A stretch of 64,000 nt of DNA from Ilyobacter polytropus DSM 2926 (GCF_000165505.1 NC_014633.1:248001-312000); one strand, 5' to 3'. Numbered from the stretch's first letter, positions 25,413 to 36,521 are shown. A program made the numbers and translations. Notes: a model not told the origin generated them from the letters alone.

Positions 25413-26909
25413 TTAATGTTTAAAATGTCTTAGTCCGGTAAATACCATTGAAATTTTATGCTCATTACATGCATCAATAGATTCCTGGTCTCTCATAGAT
25501 CCACCAGGCTGTACTATTGCAGTTATTCCAGCCTTAGCACACTCGTCTACTACATCTCTAAAAGGGAAAAAAGCATCAGAGGCAAGTACTGCACCGTCTC
25601 CTGCTCTCTCTATGGCTTGCTTTGCAGCCCAGATTCTGTTTGTTTCTCCAGTTCCTACACCTTTAGCCATGCCATCTTTTACCACAACAATTGCGTTAGA
25701 TTTTACATGTTTTACTACCTTCATTCCAAAGACCATGTCATCCATCTCTTTTTTAGAAGGGTCCTTTTCAGTTACAACTTTAAAATCCTTTGAAAAAGCC
25801 TTGTCAGAATCCTGTACCAGAATTCCTCCGTCTACTTTTACATACTCTATCTTATCACAAGGAGTATATTTAGCTTTTATTATTCTTAGATTTTTCTTTT
25901 TCTTTAGTATTTCTAGAGCTTCCTCTGTAAAGTCAGTAGCTATAACTATTTCAAGGAATGTCTTGCTCATCTCAGCAGCAGTTTCTCCGTCTACTGTCGT
26001 GTTTACTGCTACAATTCCTCCAAAGATGGAAATAGGATCGCAGTCATATGATTTTTTGTAAGCTTCTGCCACAGTCTCAGCTACAGCCACTCCACAAGGT
26101 GTAGAATGTTTTAGTCCACAGCAGGCAGTCTCTTCAAACTCACTTACTACTTTCCATGCTACATCCATATCTCTTATATTGTTGAAAGAAAGTTCTTTAC
26201 CATTTAGCTGTTCAAAGTCCTTCATTGCACCTTTTTCTGTAGTGGATACATAGTAGGCTGCGTTTTGGTGAGGATTTTCTCCATATCTGAGATCCATCAT
26301 TTTCTCGTAAGAAACACTTAGATATTTAGGCATCTCTCCCTCTAATAAGAAGTTTGATATTGCTGCATCATAAGCCGATGTCAGGTTAAATACCTTTCCT
26401 GCCAGTTTTTTTCTGTTTTCGAAAGAAAGATTTCCTGTGCTTTCAATTTCCTTTTGAATTTTAGAGTAATCTTCTACATCAGTTATTACGATTACATCTT
26501 CAAATGATTTTGCAGCAGATCTAAGCATAGTCGGACCGCCGATATCTATAAATTCTACTTTTTCTTCGAAAGAGATATCATTTTGTACCTCGTCAAAAAA
26601 TGGATAGAGATTTACAATAACCATGTCGATAGGAGCGATCTCTCTTTTCTCTAGAGTCTCCATATGCTCTTTGTTGCTTCTTATAGCCAAAATTCCGCCG
26701 TGGATATTAGGATGAAGAGTTTTTACTCTTCCGTCTAGCATTTCAGCGGCTCCTGTAACTTCTGACACTTCAGTAACAGGGATAGAATTTTCTCTCAGGT
26801 ACTTATAAGTTCCACCTGTAGATACTACCTCTACACCTGTCTCTACTAAAAATTTTGCAAAATCCAGTATTCCTGTTTTATCATAAACTGAAATCAGTGC
26901 TCTCTTCAT
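25413..26909 (-). CDS. purH: Bifunctional AICAR transformylase / IMP cyclohydrolase
   Basis: Performs the last two steps to IMP, using 10-formyl-tetrahydrofolate to formylate AICAR. The N-terminal IMP cyclohydrolase domain has the opening [18 protein letters not shown] and the STGGTYKYL block; the C-terminal transformylase domain includes [13 protein letters not shown] near residue 200 and [12 protein letters not shown] with the catalytic lysine-histidine pair near residue 255. 498 residues is typical. Its substrate ZMP is the precursor of the ZTP sensed by the pfl riboswitch at 3.8 kb. Confidence 0.97.
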   Translation of the reverse strand: MKRALISVYDKTGILDFAKFLVETGVEVVSTGGTYKYLRENSIPVTEVSEVTGAAEMLDGRVKTLHPNIHGGILAIRSNKEHMETLEKREIAPIDMVIVNLYPFFDEVQNDISFEEKVEFIDIGGPTMLRSAAKSFEDVIVITDVEDYSKIQKEIESTGNLSFENRKKLAGKVFNLTSAYDAAISNFLLEGEMPKYLSVSYEKMMDLRYGENPHQNAAYYVSTTEKGAMKDFEQLNGKELSFNNIRDMDVAWKVVSEFEETACCGLKHSTPCGVAVAETVAEAYKKSYDCDPISIFGGIVAVNTTVDGETAAEMSKTFLEIVIATDFTEEALEILKKKKNLRIIKAKYTPCDKIEYVKVDGGILVQDSDKAFSKDFKVVTEKDPSKKEMDDMVFGMKVVKHVKSNAIVVVKDGMAKGVGTGETNRIWAAKQAIERAGDGAVLASDAFFPFRDVVDECAKAGITAIVQPGGSMRDQESIDACNEHKISMVFTGLRHFKH

Positions 26910-26972
26910 AAATATGATTCTCCTTTTAATACTTTCTTAATTACTGCTGTTTCTCCCAAATTAATTCTGTTA

Positions 26973-27117
26973 TTCTATATAGATATAATCTATATAGAAA
27001 GCCGCAGACTCGCAATATAAATCTTAAAATTAGGTTTTAGGTTTTAGGAATTTTAAGTTTTTATTATCTTTTATTTAGGTTTTAGGAGTTTAAATAGTTG
27101 ATATGCGAGTCTGCAGC
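26973..27117. repeat. Repeat-rich, hairpin-bounded spacer between purN and purH
   Basis: Arms GCAGACTCGCA (27004-27014) and TGCGAGTCTGC (27104-27114) are perfectly complementary and enclose about 90 AT-rich bases containing three or four TTAGGTTTTAGG-type direct repeats. Next to it, TTCTATATAGA and TCTATATAGAA (26973-26999) form a perfect 11-bp hairpin. It looks like an inserted palindromic repeat element rather than normal operon spacing. Confidence 0.65.
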
Positions 27118-27130
27118 CCCCCGGCAAAAG

Positions 27131-27703
27131 TTAGTTACCCTCAGCGATATCCATAATGGCCTGAGGCAAAAGTCTGTGCTCTATTTCAAGGACTTTTTTC
27201 TGAAGAGTTTCAGGGGTATCGTTTTCTAATACCGATACTTTCTCCTGGTATATTATCTCTCCAGTGTCCACACCTGCATCTACATAGTGTACCGTACATC
27301 CGCTTTCTTTTTCACCGGCGGCTATTACAGCCTGATGGATTTTTATACCATACATTCCAGGTCCTCCGAATTTTGGAAGAAGCGACGGATGGATGTTTAT
27401 TATTTTTTTACTCCATTTTTTAGTAAATTCAGAATCAAGTATAGACAGAAAACCTGCAAGAACGATAAGGTCCACCTTGCCTTCTAAAATGGTGTCTATC
27501 TCTTTTGAGAGATTTTTTTTCAGTTCTTTTCTATCTAAAAGGTATGTTTTTATACCGTTACTACTCCCTCTTTCTAAGCCATAACATTTTCTGTCAGCAA
27601 TAACACAGTCGATTTTACAAGGGAGTTTTCCATCGTTGATTTTATCGATGATAGCCTGGAAATTACTTCCTCCTCCTGATACCAATACTGCTATATTAAG
27701 CAT
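27131..27703 (-). CDS. purN: Phosphoribosylglycinamide formyltransferase
   Basis: Transfers formyl from 10-formyl-tetrahydrofolate to GAR. 190 residues, opening with NIAVLVSGGGSNFQAIID, the substrate/folate loop INIHPSLLPKFGGPGMYG near residue 105 with the catalytic asparagine-histidine, and GCTVHYVDAGVDTGEII near residue 136 with the catalytic aspartate. Its start overlaps the end of purM by 13 bases, implying translational coupling. Confidence 0.96.
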   Translation of the reverse strand: MLNIAVLVSGGGSNFQAIIDKINDGKLPCKIDCVIADRKCYGLERGSSNGIKTYLLDRKELKKNLSKEIDTILEGKVDLIVLAGFLSILDSEFTKKWSKKIINIHPSLLPKFGGPGMYGIKIHQAVIAAGEKESGCTVHYVDAGVDTGEIIYQEKVSVLENDTPETLQKKVLEIEHRLLPQAIMDIAEGN

Positions 27704-28689
27704 AGCTCTTTATCTCCCTTTTTAATATATCCTATTTCATAAGCTTCCTCACCAAGAGTTTTCAGCTCTGAAATAACTGCATCTTTGTCAGACTCAGCTA
27801 CAACCAATACAAATCCGACTCCCATATTGAAAGTTCCGTACATCTCATTCTCAGGAACGCCTTTAGACTGAAGATGTTTAAATATTTCAAGAACTTTTAT
27901 TTTACTCTTTTCAACTACCGGATGGTATCCTTCTCCTATTGTTCTAGGAAGATTTTCAGGAAGTCCACCTCCTGTTATATGAGCCATACCCTTTACAGTG
28001 AATTTTTCCAAAAGGGCAAGGATAGGTTTTACATATATTTTAGTTGGTTCAAGAAGAACCTCACCTATTTTTTTACCGTTGAGTTCCTCGTCAAAATCAG
28101 TAATCAGTTTTCTTACAAGAGAAAAACCATTACTGTGAACTCCAGAGGAAGGAAGGGCTATAATAACATCTCCATCTTCAACTGTACTTCCGTTTATGAT
28201 TTCATCTTTTTCTACGACTCCAACAGAAAATCCTGCAATGTCATAGTCTCCATCTTTATAAAAACCAGGCATTTCAGCTGTTTCTCCCCCTACAAGGGCA
28301 GCTCCTGACTGAAGACATCCTTCAGCTACTCCTGATACTAGCTGAGCAGCTTTTTCAGCTTCTAACTTTCCGCATGCCATGTAGTCAAGGAAAAACATTG
28401 GCTTTGCTCCGTGACACAATATATCGTTGACACACATAGCTACAGCATCTATACCTACAGTGTTGTATACTCCCATTTTAAATGCTACTTCTAGTTTTGT
28501 CCCTACACCGTCTGTTCCAGATACAAGAACTGGGTTTTTATACTGACCCATCTCGTACATAGCTCCGAAACTTCCTAGACCATTTAAAACACATTTATTA
28601 TGAGTTTTTGAAACGGCTTTTTTCATGAGGTCAACAGCTTTATATCCCTCTTCTTTATTTACTCCAGCATCTTTATATGAAATTGACAT
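27691..28689 (-). CDS. purM: Phosphoribosylformylglycinamidine cyclo-ligase
   Basis: AIR synthetase, ATP-dependent closure of the imidazole ring. The 332-residue protein opens SISYKDAGVNKEEG and carries LVSGTDGVGTKLEVAF (near residue 55), GIDAVAMCVNDILCHGA and GGETAEMPGFY near residue 138, all family hallmarks. GGAGG precedes the ATG. It lies between purF and purN. Confidence 0.96.
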   Translation of the reverse strand: MSISYKDAGVNKEEGYKAVDLMKKAVSKTHNKCVLNGLGSFGAMYEMGQYKNPVLVSGTDGVGTKLEVAFKMGVYNTVGIDAVAMCVNDILCHGAKPMFFLDYMACGKLEAEKAAQLVSGVAEGCLQSGAALVGGETAEMPGFYKDGDYDIAGFSVGVVEKDEIINGSTVEDGDVIIALPSSGVHSNGFSLVRKLITDFDEELNGKKIGEVLLEPTKIYVKPILALLEKFTVKGMAHITGGGLPENLPRTIGEGYHPVVEKSKIKVLEIFKHLQSKGVPENEMYGTFNMGVGFVLVVAESDKDAVISELKTLGEEAYEIGYIKKGDKELCLI

Positions 28690-28704
28690 TATTTCCTCCT
28701 AAGT

Positions 28705-30099
28705 TTACACTTCTCCCATTGGGGTACATACAGGGTATTCTCCATCAAAACATCCTAAACAGAAATCTTCACTTCCTAGAACCTTTGCAAGGTTGGGAAG
28801 AGTAAGATAATCTAGAGAATCTGCTCCGATCTCTTCTTTTATCTCTTCTACAGAAAGTTTTGCCGCTATAAGTTCTTTCCTGTGGGCAGTATCAATCCCA
28901 AAATAACAAGGGAATTTTACTGCTGGAGAAGCCGAACGGAAGTGTACTTCTGTTGCTCCTGATCTTCTTAACATCTGAATAAGAAGTCGGCTTGTGGTTC
29001 CTCTTACTAGAGAATCATCTACCACAACGACTCTTTTACCTTCTACATTTACTTTTAGAGGGTTAAGTTTTACCTGAACCGCTTTCTCCCTGAGTTCTTG
29101 AGAAGGTTTTATGAATGTTCTTCCTATATACTTATTTTTTATAAGCCCTACAGTATATGGAATACCGCTCTCTTCTGCGAAACCTATTGCAGCAGGGATT
29201 CCAGAATCAGGCACTCCTATTACAACATCTGCATCTACAGGTTTTTGTCTTGCAAGGTATTTACCAGATTCAACCCTTACCTGAAAAGCACTCTTTCCGT
29301 CGATGATACTGTCAGGTCTTGCAAAATATATGGTTTCAAATGAACAAGGAGCATTTTTTGTGTTTTCAGCATATTTCACAGATCTTACTCCATCATCATC
29401 GATTACAACCATTTCTCCAGGCTCAATATCTCTTATTAGGTCTGCTCCTGCAGCATCTAATGCACAAGATTCAGAGGCCAAGAAATAATCTCCCTCTTTA
29501 TTTTGTCCAAGACAGAGAGGTCTTATACCATAAGGATCCCTTACACCAATAAGCTTATGGTCAGCCAAAATAGTTAGAGCATATGATCCTTTTATGGCAC
29601 TAACCGTACTTCTTATAGCTTCTTCTAATCCCTTAGAAGCTTTTCTTGCGATCATATTTATGATAACTTCTGAATCAATATTTGTAATAAATGTAGAACC
29701 TGAGTCTTCAAGAAGTTCTCTGATTATATCTGCATTTACAAGGGTTCCATTGTGTGCAACTGCGATTTGTCCAAGTTTAAATTTACTTTCAAGGGGTTGA
29801 GCATTTACAAGCTTACTTTCACCTGAAGTAGAGTATCTTACGTGACCTATTGCTGCATTTCCTTGTAATTCCTTAAGTTTTTCAGAGCTAAAGACATCGG
29901 CTACAAGGCCCATTCCTTTGTAAGTTGTCTTCTTTCCTGAATTTGAAATTGTAATTCCTGCACTTTCCTGACCTCTGTGCTGAAGTGCATACAAACCGTA
30001 GTAAGTCAGAGTAGATATTTCTTCTTTGGCAGTTTTTGAATATACGCCAAATACTCCGCACTCCTCTTCCATTTTATCTATATCATGTATGTCATACAT
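28705..30099 (-). CDS. purF: Amidophosphoribosyltransferase
   Basis: Commits PRPP to purines by glutamine-dependent amination. The N-terminal glutaminase is of the type with a short propeptide: MEEECGVFGV places the nucleophile at Cys14, exposed after processing. The PRPP-binding loop VVVVDDSLVRGTTSR is near residue 353. The cysteines in FPCYFGID and DFCLGCFDGEYP resemble the iron-sulfur-containing Bacillus-type enzyme. 464 residues. Three bases separate it from purC. Confidence 0.96.
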   Translation of the reverse strand: MYDIHDIDKMEEECGVFGVYSKTAKEEISTLTYYGLYALQHRGQESAGITISNSGKKTTYKGMGLVADVFSSEKLKELQGNAAIGHVRYSTSGESKLVNAQPLESKFKLGQIAVAHNGTLVNADIIRELLEDSGSTFITNIDSEVIINMIARKASKGLEEAIRSTVSAIKGSYALTILADHKLIGVRDPYGIRPLCLGQNKEGDYFLASESCALDAAGADLIRDIEPGEMVVIDDDGVRSVKYAENTKNAPCSFETIYFARPDSIIDGKSAFQVRVESGKYLARQKPVDADVVIGVPDSGIPAAIGFAEESGIPYTVGLIKNKYIGRTFIKPSQELREKAVQVKLNPLKVNVEGKRVVVVDDSLVRGTTSRLLIQMLRRSGATEVHFRSASPAVKFPCYFGIDTAHRKELIAAKLSVEEIKEEIGADSLDYLTLPNLAKVLGSEDFCLGCFDGEYPVCTPMGEV

Positions 30100-30101
30100 A
30101 T

Positions 30102-30812
30102 TTATTTAGCACCCAGCCTTTTTAAAATCTCGATATAAGCTTCTTCGATACCTCCGAGATCTCTTCTGAATCTGTCTTTATCGAGTTTTTCACCTGTTTC
30201 TTTATCCCAAAGTCTGCAAGTATCAGGTGTTATCTCGTCTGCAAGAAGGATCTCACCGTCTTTATTTTTTCCAAATTCTATTTTAAAATCAACAAGAGTA
30301 ATTCCCTCTTCATCAAAGGTTTCTTTCAGAAGGTTGTTGATTTTAGCAGTTGTATCATATATTTTTGCAAGGTCCTCATAAGTAGTTACACCCATTGCCA
30401 CAGCGTGGTGGTCGTTGATAAGGGGATCGTTGTACTTGTCATTTTTATAGCAGATTTCAAATATAGTGTTTGAAGGCACTGTTCCTTCCTCTATACCTAC
30501 TCTAGCAGCCATAGAACCTGCTATTACATTTCTCACTATTACCTCTAAAGGAATGATCTCCACCTTCTCACAAAGCTGGTCCCTTTCGTTTAGCATCTTT
30601 TTAAAGTGAGTTTTTATTCCATTTTTTTCTAGAATTTCATATAGAGTGGCAGTGATTTTATTGTTTAAAATACCTTTATTTTCGATAGTCCCTTTTTTAG
30701 CACCGTTTCCAGCAGTGGCGTCATCTTTAAAGTGGATGATAACTAGATTTGGATCTTCTGTAGAGTAAACTTTTTTAGCCTTTCCTTCATACACCATATC
30801 CTTTTTTATCAT
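30102..30812 (-). CDS. purC: SAICAR synthetase
   Basis: Adds aspartate to CAIR. The 236-residue product begins [18 protein letters not shown] and includes [12 protein letters not shown] and the substrate block [14 protein letters not shown] near residue 93, later [19 protein letters not shown]. The start at 30812 is chosen because GGGAGG lies about ten bases upstream and homologues begin here; an in-frame ATG 42 bases earlier would add a non-homologous tail. purK ends shortly before. Confidence 0.95.
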   Translation of the reverse strand: MIKKDMVYEGKAKKVYSTEDPNLVIIHFKDDATAGNGAKKGTIENKGILNNKITATLYEILEKNGIKTHFKKMLNERDQLCEKVEIIPLEVIVRNVIAGSMAARVGIEEGTVPSNTIFEICYKNDKYNDPLINDHHAVAMGVTTYEDLAKIYDTTAKINNLLKETFDEEGITLVDFKIEFGKNKDGEILLADEITPDTCRLWDKETGEKLDKDRFRRDLGGIEEAYIEILKRLGAK

Positions 30813-30859
30813 TTCTATTTTTCCTCCCGATTTATAAAAGATTATTTTGGCCATAATTG

Positions 30860-31987
30860 CTATTCACTTATTATTTTCAAATGTTCTCTGGCTTTTAATG
30901 CCAGTTTACATGCTTCTTCTTCTGAATCACTTAGGACCGTTATATGTCCCATTTTCCGAAATGGTTTTGTGTCTTTTTTTCCGTAAAGGTGAAGATAAGC
31001 CCCGTCGACACTCATCATCTCATCCATACCGATAACCTTGACTTTTCCTTTATAGCCATCCTCGCCTAAGATGTTTACCATGCAGGCAGGAGAGAGTAGG
31101 TCACAATTTCCTAAACTATAGTTTAAAACAGCCCTTATAAACTGTTCATACTGTGATGTTTTGCATGCCTCGATTGTGTAGTGTCCAGAGTTATGAGGTC
31201 TCGGTGCAACTTCATTGATGAGTATTTTACCTTCTTTAGTAAGGAACATTTCCACACCAAATATTCCTACGCCATCAAGAGCCTCTACACACTGAAGTGC
31301 TAATTTCTTGGCTTCTTTGCACTGATCTTCAGTTATCCTAGCAGGTGCAACTACAGTATCGCATATATTTGTTTTATCATCAAACACCATTTCCACCACT
31401 GGATAAGTAGCGATATCACCATTAAAATTTCTTGCAACCATTACTGCAATCTCTTTATCACACTCTATAAATTCCTCAAAGAAAGAGTCTCCTTGGATCA
31501 TCTTCTCTATATCAGACTCATCTTTTAAAATAAAGACCCCTCTGCCGTCATATCCGCCTTTGCAGCTCTTTTGTACAACGGGAAATCCAAACTCTTTTTT
31601 CAGTTCCTCTAGGTTATCTTTTGTTACTTTTTTCCATTTTGAAGTAGGAATATTTTTTTCATCTAATAGTTCTTTTTGTTTTGACTTATCCTGAATTATC
31701 TCTATTACCCTTGAAGATGGGAATATCTTTTTTCCCTTTGCTTCAAGTTCTTTCAGGACTTCTACATTTATGTGCTCTATTTCGTAGGTAAGTACATCGC
31801 ATTTTTCAGATATCTCTCTTATCTTATCCTCATCGTGCAGGCTTCCTATAATATATTCGTTTGAGATCTCGCTGGCAGGAGAAGGATGCTCCTCTGTAAG
31901 GACACAGGTATAGATATCCATTTTTCTAGCTTCAAGAATCGTCATCTTTCCAAGTTGTCCGCCGCCGATAATTCCTAATTTTTTCAA
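30860..31987 (-). CDS. purK: N5-carboxyaminoimidazole ribonucleotide synthase
   Basis: ATP-grasp enzyme that carboxylates AIR to N5-CAIR using bicarbonate. It opens [20 protein letters not shown], and has [18 protein letters not shown] near residue 133 and [17 protein letters not shown] near residue 262. 375 residues. It is paired with purE, as expected for the class that needs both enzymes. Confidence 0.96.
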   Translation of the reverse strand: MKKLGIIGGGQLGKMTILEARKMDIYTCVLTEEHPSPASEISNEYIIGSLHDEDKIREISEKCDVLTYEIEHINVEVLKELEAKGKKIFPSSRVIEIIQDKSKQKELLDEKNIPTSKWKKVTKDNLEELKKEFGFPVVQKSCKGGYDGRGVFILKDESDIEKMIQGDSFFEEFIECDKEIAVMVARNFNGDIATYPVVEMVFDDKTNICDTVVAPARITEDQCKEAKKLALQCVEALDGVGIFGVEMFLTKEGKILINEVAPRPHNSGHYTIEACKTSQYEQFIRAVLNYSLGNCDLLSPACMVNILGEDGYKGKVKVIGMDEMMSVDGAYLHLYGKKDTKPFRKMGHITVLSDSEEEACKLALKAREHLKIISE

Positions 31988-32005
31988 CTGGTTTCTCCTC
32001 CCAAA

Positions 32006-32518
32006 CTACATGCTTTCGAGATATTTAGCATATCCCAATTCTTCTACTTTTTCGGCCTTTGTTTCTACTTCTTCCTTCATATCAGCCATATATTTTTTTA
32101 CTGTCTCTTTCACTGCCTTGTCTCTTATAGAGATTATTTTTGCTGCAAGTATTCCGGCATTTTTTGCTCCGTTTATTGCCACAGTTGCCACAGGTACTCC
32201 ACCAGGCATCTGTACTATAGACAACAGCGAATCAAGACCGCTTAAGTTCGAGCTTTTAACTGGAACCCCTATAACAGGTACACTTGTTATTGCCGCCACC
32301 ATACCAGGAAGGTGGGCTGCCCCACCTGCACCGGCTATGATAACGTCGATACCTCTTTCATCTGCTGTTTTTGCATATTCATACATTTTATCCACTGTCC
32401 TGTGAGCCGAAACCACAGTCAATTCATAATCTATTTTAAATTCATCTAATATTTTTGCGGCAGCACTCATTACTGGCAGATCAGAGTCACTTCCCATGAT
32501 TATTCCTATTTTCCCCAT
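32006..32518 (-). CDS. purE: N5-CAIR mutase
   Basis: Converts N5-CAIR to CAIR. The 170-residue protein has the class I opening [13 protein letters not shown], the VVSAHRT block near residue 37 and [14 protein letters not shown] near residue 64. It lies just upstream of purK in transcription order, so the two act together. Confidence 0.97.
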   Translation of the reverse strand: MGKIGIIMGSDSDLPVMSAAAKILDEFKIDYELTVVSAHRTVDKMYEYAKTADERGIDVIIAGAGGAAHLPGMVAAITSVPVIGVPVKSSNLSGLDSLLSIVQMPGGVPVATVAINGAKNAGILAAKIISIRDKAVKETVKKYMADMKEEVETKAEKVEELGYAKYLESM

Positions 32519-32551
32519 TATTCTTCCTTCCTGTGAATAAGATATCTATTA

Positions 32552-35500
32552 TTATTTAAAATACTTTACTCCGTTTTCAAATATCTTCTGTTCCTTATCC
32601 CCTATAATGTTCTTATAAAGGTTATCTCCAATTCTTTCAGAGTGCCCCATTTTACCAAGGATCTTACCGTCTGGAGATGTAATCCCCTCTATGGCATACA
32701 CAGATCCATTTGGATTAAATTTAAACTCACTTGAAGGCTTCCCTTCAAAATCTACATACTGGGTTGCCACCTGGCCGTTTTCAAATAACTTTATAGCCAC
32801 TTCTTCATTGGCATAAAATCTTCCCTCTCCGTGAGATACAGGAATCTCATGGACTGTTCCCACCTCTATACCAGAGAACCAAGGAGATTTATTTGATGTC
32901 ACCTTTGTAGACACCATCTGCGAGATGTGCCTTCCTATATTATTAAATGTAAGGGTAGGTGAATCTTCAGTCACCTTTCCGATCTCTCCGTATGGAAGAA
33001 GTCCCGACTTAATAAGTGCCTGGAATCCATTACAGATACCTAGGATAAGACCGTCTCTTTCTAGGAATTTGGCTATAGCGTCAGCTACCTTTGGATTAGA
33101 CAGCACCGTTGCTATAAATTTACCAGAACCATCAGGCTCATCTCCAGAACTGAATCCTCCTGGAATCATAAGTATCTGAGATTTATTGAGTTCCTTTAGC
33201 ATTTCTTCGATAGACTCATTTATATGTTTTTGTGTAAGATTTTTAAAAGTCATTCCAGAAGTAGTCGCCCCTGCCTTTTCAAAGACTTTTTTAGCATCAT
33301 ATTCACAGTTTGTTCCTGGGAATGCAGGGATAAATACATTTGGATCGGCTATTTTATTTTTAGCAACGATAATCTCTTTTGCCTTGTAAGGAGTCCAGAT
33401 ATAATCTTTCTTCTCCTCTTTTGTTTCATATGGGAATACTGGTTCTAAAGTCTTTAGCCATGTTTTTTCAGCCTCTTCTAAAGTGATTACTGTATCTCCC
33501 ACTGTTATATTTTCTTCTTCAGTGGTTGTTCCTAAGAAGACGATATTTTTTCCAGAGAGTTCTTCAGTAGCTTCTACTACAAATGAACCATAGCCGAGCC
33601 TAAATAAGTTTTCTTCAAGGTTTTCTATGTTTACCCCTACTCTGTTTCCGAAACTCATCTTTGCAAGGGCCTCTGCAACTCCGCCTTTTTTCAGTGTCAT
33701 TGCCGAGATTATTTTTCCAGATTTTATATTTTCATACATATAGTTAAAGTTTCTTTTTAATTCCTTTGTGTTTGGCATTAGGTCTGCAGTCATATCATGT
33801 TTTATAAGATATATCTTGTTTCCTGCCTTTTTAAATTCTGGAGATATCACTTCACTGGCCTTTACAGGTGACACTGCGAAAGAAATCAGTGTTGGCGGTA
33901 CATGAATTTCATTAAAGGTTCCACTCATAGAATCTTTTCCACCGATTGCCGCTATCTCAAACTGTTTTTGAGCAAATAATGTACCTAAAAGTGCAGAAAA
34001 TGGTTTTCCCCAGTTTACAGGGTCTTTTCCTAGTTTTTGGAAATATTCCTGGAATGAGAGTCTGATCTTAGACCATTCTCCTCCTGCAGCTACGATCTTT
34101 GCTAATGATTCTACTACTGCATAGGCTCCTCCGTGGAAAGGTGACCATGAGGAAACAGCAGGGTCATATCCCCAAGAGATAGCCGAAGCCGTATCTGTCT
34201 CTCCCTTTAGGAGTGGGAACTTTTGCACACTTAGGTCTGTAGGAGTCATCTGGTACTTTCCTCCAAATGGCATAAGGACTGTAGATGCCCCTATAGAGGA
34301 GTCAAACATCTCCATAAGTCCCTTTTGCGAGGATACATTTAGAGAGGCTAACATCTTAAGCCATCTTTCTTTTCCTTCTTTTTCTGAGAAAAGTTCCTGC
34401 TCAAGAGGTGAGGACTCAGCCGGAGCCTCAAGTTCTACATTGTTTTCCTGAGTGACACCGTTTGTGTCTAGGAAATCTCTTGAGATATCTACTATCTTGT
34501 TTCCTTTCCAGAAGATCTCAAGTCTATTTCTGTCTGTTACTGTAGCTACCACTGTAGCAAGGAGATTTTCCTTGTCAGCTAAGTCTATAAACTGATCTCT
34601 GTCTTTTTCTTCTATAACTACAGCCATTCTCTCTTGTGATTCAGAGATAGCAAGTTCTGTACCGTTTAGGCCTTCGTACTTTACAGGTACTACATCTAGA
34701 TCTATTTCTAACCCGTCAGCTAGTTCCCCTATGGCAACTGAAACTCCTCCTGCACCAAAGTCGTTACATTTTTTTATAAGTTTTGTAACTTCAGGATTTC
34801 TAAATAATTTTTGGATTTTTCTCTCTTCAGGAGCGTTTCCTTTTTGTACCTCTGCACCGCATGTAGCAAGGGATTCGTCAGTGTGCTCTTTAGAAGAACC
34901 AGTAGCTCCTCCGCATCCGTCTCTTCCTGTTTTTCCTCCTAGTAGAACGACTATATCCCCAGGTGCCGAGCTCTCTCTTCTTACCCAGTCAGCAGGCACT
35001 GCACCAACTACAGCTCCTACCTCCATTCTTTTTGCCTTGTATCCAGAGTGGTATATCTCTGACACATGACCTGTAGTAAGTCCGATCTGGTTACCATAGG
35101 CTGAGTATCCGTGGGCAGCTCCCTTTGTAATTTTTTTCTGAGGAAGTTTTCCAGGCATTGTATCTTCTAATTTTTCGAGAGGATCAGCAGATCCGGTAAC
35201 TCTTATTGCCTGGTATACATAAGATCTTCCTGAAAGAGGGTCTCTTATGGCTCCTCCTAAACAAGTGGATGCTCCTCCGAAAGGCTCTATCTCAGTAGGG
35301 TGGTTATGGGTTTCATTTTTAAACATAAGGAGCCATTTTTCAGTTATGCCGTCTACATCAACGTCTACATATACCGAGCAGGCATTTATCTCTTCTGACA
35401 CTTCAAGATCATCTAATTTTCCTGATTTTCTAAGTTCTTTACCAGAGATGGTAGCCATATCCATAAGGGAGATATGTTTTTTGTCTATTTTTTCTCCGTG

Positions 35501-36277
35501 GACAAACTCTCTGCTTTCAAGATATTGGTCAAAGGTTTCTTGAAGAACCTTTTGAAATCTACCTTTAGGAAATACTATCTCTTTTATTTTGGTCTCAAAT
35601 GTTGTATGTCTGCAGTGATCTGACCAGTAAGTATCTAAAACTTTTATCTCAGTCTCACTAGGGTCTCTGTTTTCTGTATTTCTAAAATAACTTTGTACAA
35701 ACATCATATCATCTAGAGTCATAGCAAAGCCTTCTTTAGATCTGTAAGCTTCCATCTCTTCTTCACTAAATTTCGTGAACCCCTTGATAAAAGGTACCTC
35801 TGTTGGCTTTTCAACAGATTCGATATGAAGTTTTTCAAGATTTTTCTCTCTCATTTCCACAGGGTTGATATAGAAATTCTTTACTTTTTCTAGTTGCTCG
35901 TCAGTTATCTCCCCTTGGAAGATAATGATTTTTCCGCTTGTAACTTCTACATTCTGATTTTTTTCTGATACGAGGTTCAGACATTGTATCGCTGAATCTG
36001 CTCTCTGATCAAACTGACCTGGTAAAAATTCTGCCGCAAAATATTTTTCTTCCTTAAGATCTAAGGTGTCATAGACCTGATCCATAACAACTTCTGAAAA
36101 TATAGTTCTTTTGGCTTTTTCCAGCTCCTCTTTAGTAATTCCAAATATGTCGTAGCTGTTTAAGATTCTTACCTTCTGGAGCTTTTCAAGCTTAAATCCT
36201 TCCTTAAGCTCATTTAGAAGCCCCTTAGCCTCTACATCAAATCCGTCTTTCTTTTCAACATAGATACGGTAGTTCAT
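32552..36277 (-). CDS. purL: Phosphoribosylformylglycinamidine synthase, large single-chain form
   Basis: FGAM synthase of 1241 residues combining PurS-like, PurL and PurQ-like parts. The synthetase part contains LDTYWSDHCRHTTF near residue 215 and FKNETHNHPTEIEPFGGA near residue 320; the C-terminal glutaminase has FIPAFPGTNCEYDA and LILGICNGFQALI with the catalytic cysteine. Its start has GGGGGAAGT upstream. It is the first gene after the second guanine riboswitch, so it and the following pur genes are under that control. Confidence 0.96.
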   Translation of the reverse strand: MNYRIYVEKKDGFDVEAKGLLNELKEGFKLEKLQKVRILNSYDIFGITKEELEKAKRTIFSEVVMDQVYDTLDLKEEKYFAAEFLPGQFDQRADSAIQCLNLVSEKNQNVEVTSGKIIIFQGEITDEQLEKVKNFYINPVEMREKNLEKLHIESVEKPTEVPFIKGFTKFSEEEMEAYRSKEGFAMTLDDMMFVQSYFRNTENRDPSETEIKVLDTYWSDHCRHTTFETKIKEIVFPKGRFQKVLQETFDQYLESREFVHGEKIDKKHISLMDMATISGKELRKSGKLDDLEVSEEINACSVYVDVDVDGITEKWLLMFKNETHNHPTEIEPFGGASTCLGGAIRDPLSGRSYVYQAIRVTGSADPLEKLEDTMPGKLPQKKITKGAAHGYSAYGNQIGLTTGHVSEIYHSGYKAKRMEVGAVVGAVPADWVRRESSAPGDIVVLLGGKTGRDGCGGATGSSKEHTDESLATCGAEVQKGNAPEERKIQKLFRNPEVTKLIKKCNDFGAGGVSVAIGELADGLEIDLDVVPVKYEGLNGTELAISESQERMAVVIEEKDRDQFIDLADKENLLATVVATVTDRNRLEIFWKGNKIVDISRDFLDTNGVTQENNVELEAPAESSPLEQELFSEKEGKERWLKMLASLNVSSQKGLMEMFDSSIGASTVLMPFGGKYQMTPTDLSVQKFPLLKGETDTASAISWGYDPAVSSWSPFHGGAYAVVESLAKIVAAGGEWSKIRLSFQEYFQKLGKDPVNWGKPFSALLGTLFAQKQFEIAAIGGKDSMSGTFNEIHVPPTLISFAVSPVKASEVISPEFKKAGNKIYLIKHDMTADLMPNTKELKRNFNYMYENIKSGKIISAMTLKKGGVAEALAKMSFGNRVGVNIENLEENLFRLGYGSFVVEATEELSGKNIVFLGTTTEEENITVGDTVITLEEAEKTWLKTLEPVFPYETKEEKKDYIWTPYKAKEIIVAKNKIADPNVFIPAFPGTNCEYDAKKVFEKAGATTSGMTFKNLTQKHINESIEEMLKELNKSQILMIPGGFSSGDEPDGSGKFIATVLSNPKVADAIAKFLERDGLILGICNGFQALIKSGLLPYGEIGKVTEDSPTLTFNNIGRHISQMVSTKVTSNKSPWFSGIEVGTVHEIPVSHGEGRFYANEEVAIKLFENGQVATQYVDFEGKPSSEFKFNPNGSVYAIEGITSPDGKILGKMGHSERIGDNLYKNIIGDKEQKIFENGVKYFK

Positions 36278-36396
36278 TACTTCCCCCTAAAACCTTTTAT
36301 TTTTTTTAATAACCTTCACACTTCAGTGTGGCCATATACCTACTAAATCAAGATACTAAATATTTATAAAATACCTGCTTTTTTAATATTGTATAC

Positions 36397-36521
36397 AAAA
36401 AACCCAGGTACTTTACAGAGTGAAAGTACCTGGGTGATTAATCCCATAAACTTTCACTCATAGAAGGCCATTATCGGTGACCAGTAGAAACTCCCGACCA
36501 TATTACGGGATTATATGAGTG
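36397..36521 (-). promoter_or_regulatory. Guanine riboswitch and terminator before purL
   Basis: The minus-strand aptamer (36521 to 36455) has the class pattern CACTCATATAATC at the 5' side, GTTTCTAC in the middle and TTCTATGAGTG at the 3' side; the C in TTCTATG predicts guanine rather than adenine. The terminator follows (arms about 36422-36434 and 36401-36413, then six T). The 3' side of P1, AGTGAAAG, can instead pair with CTTTCACT of the terminator, giving an anti-terminator. Guanine should therefore switch purL off. The aptamer starts only three bases after the fhs stop codon. Confidence 0.93.

Noticed and set aside
27004-27114. Possible CRISPR array, because of direct repeats between purN and purH.
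   Set aside because: The repeats are about 12 bases with no regular spacer length and lie within an inverted repeat; no cas gene is present.
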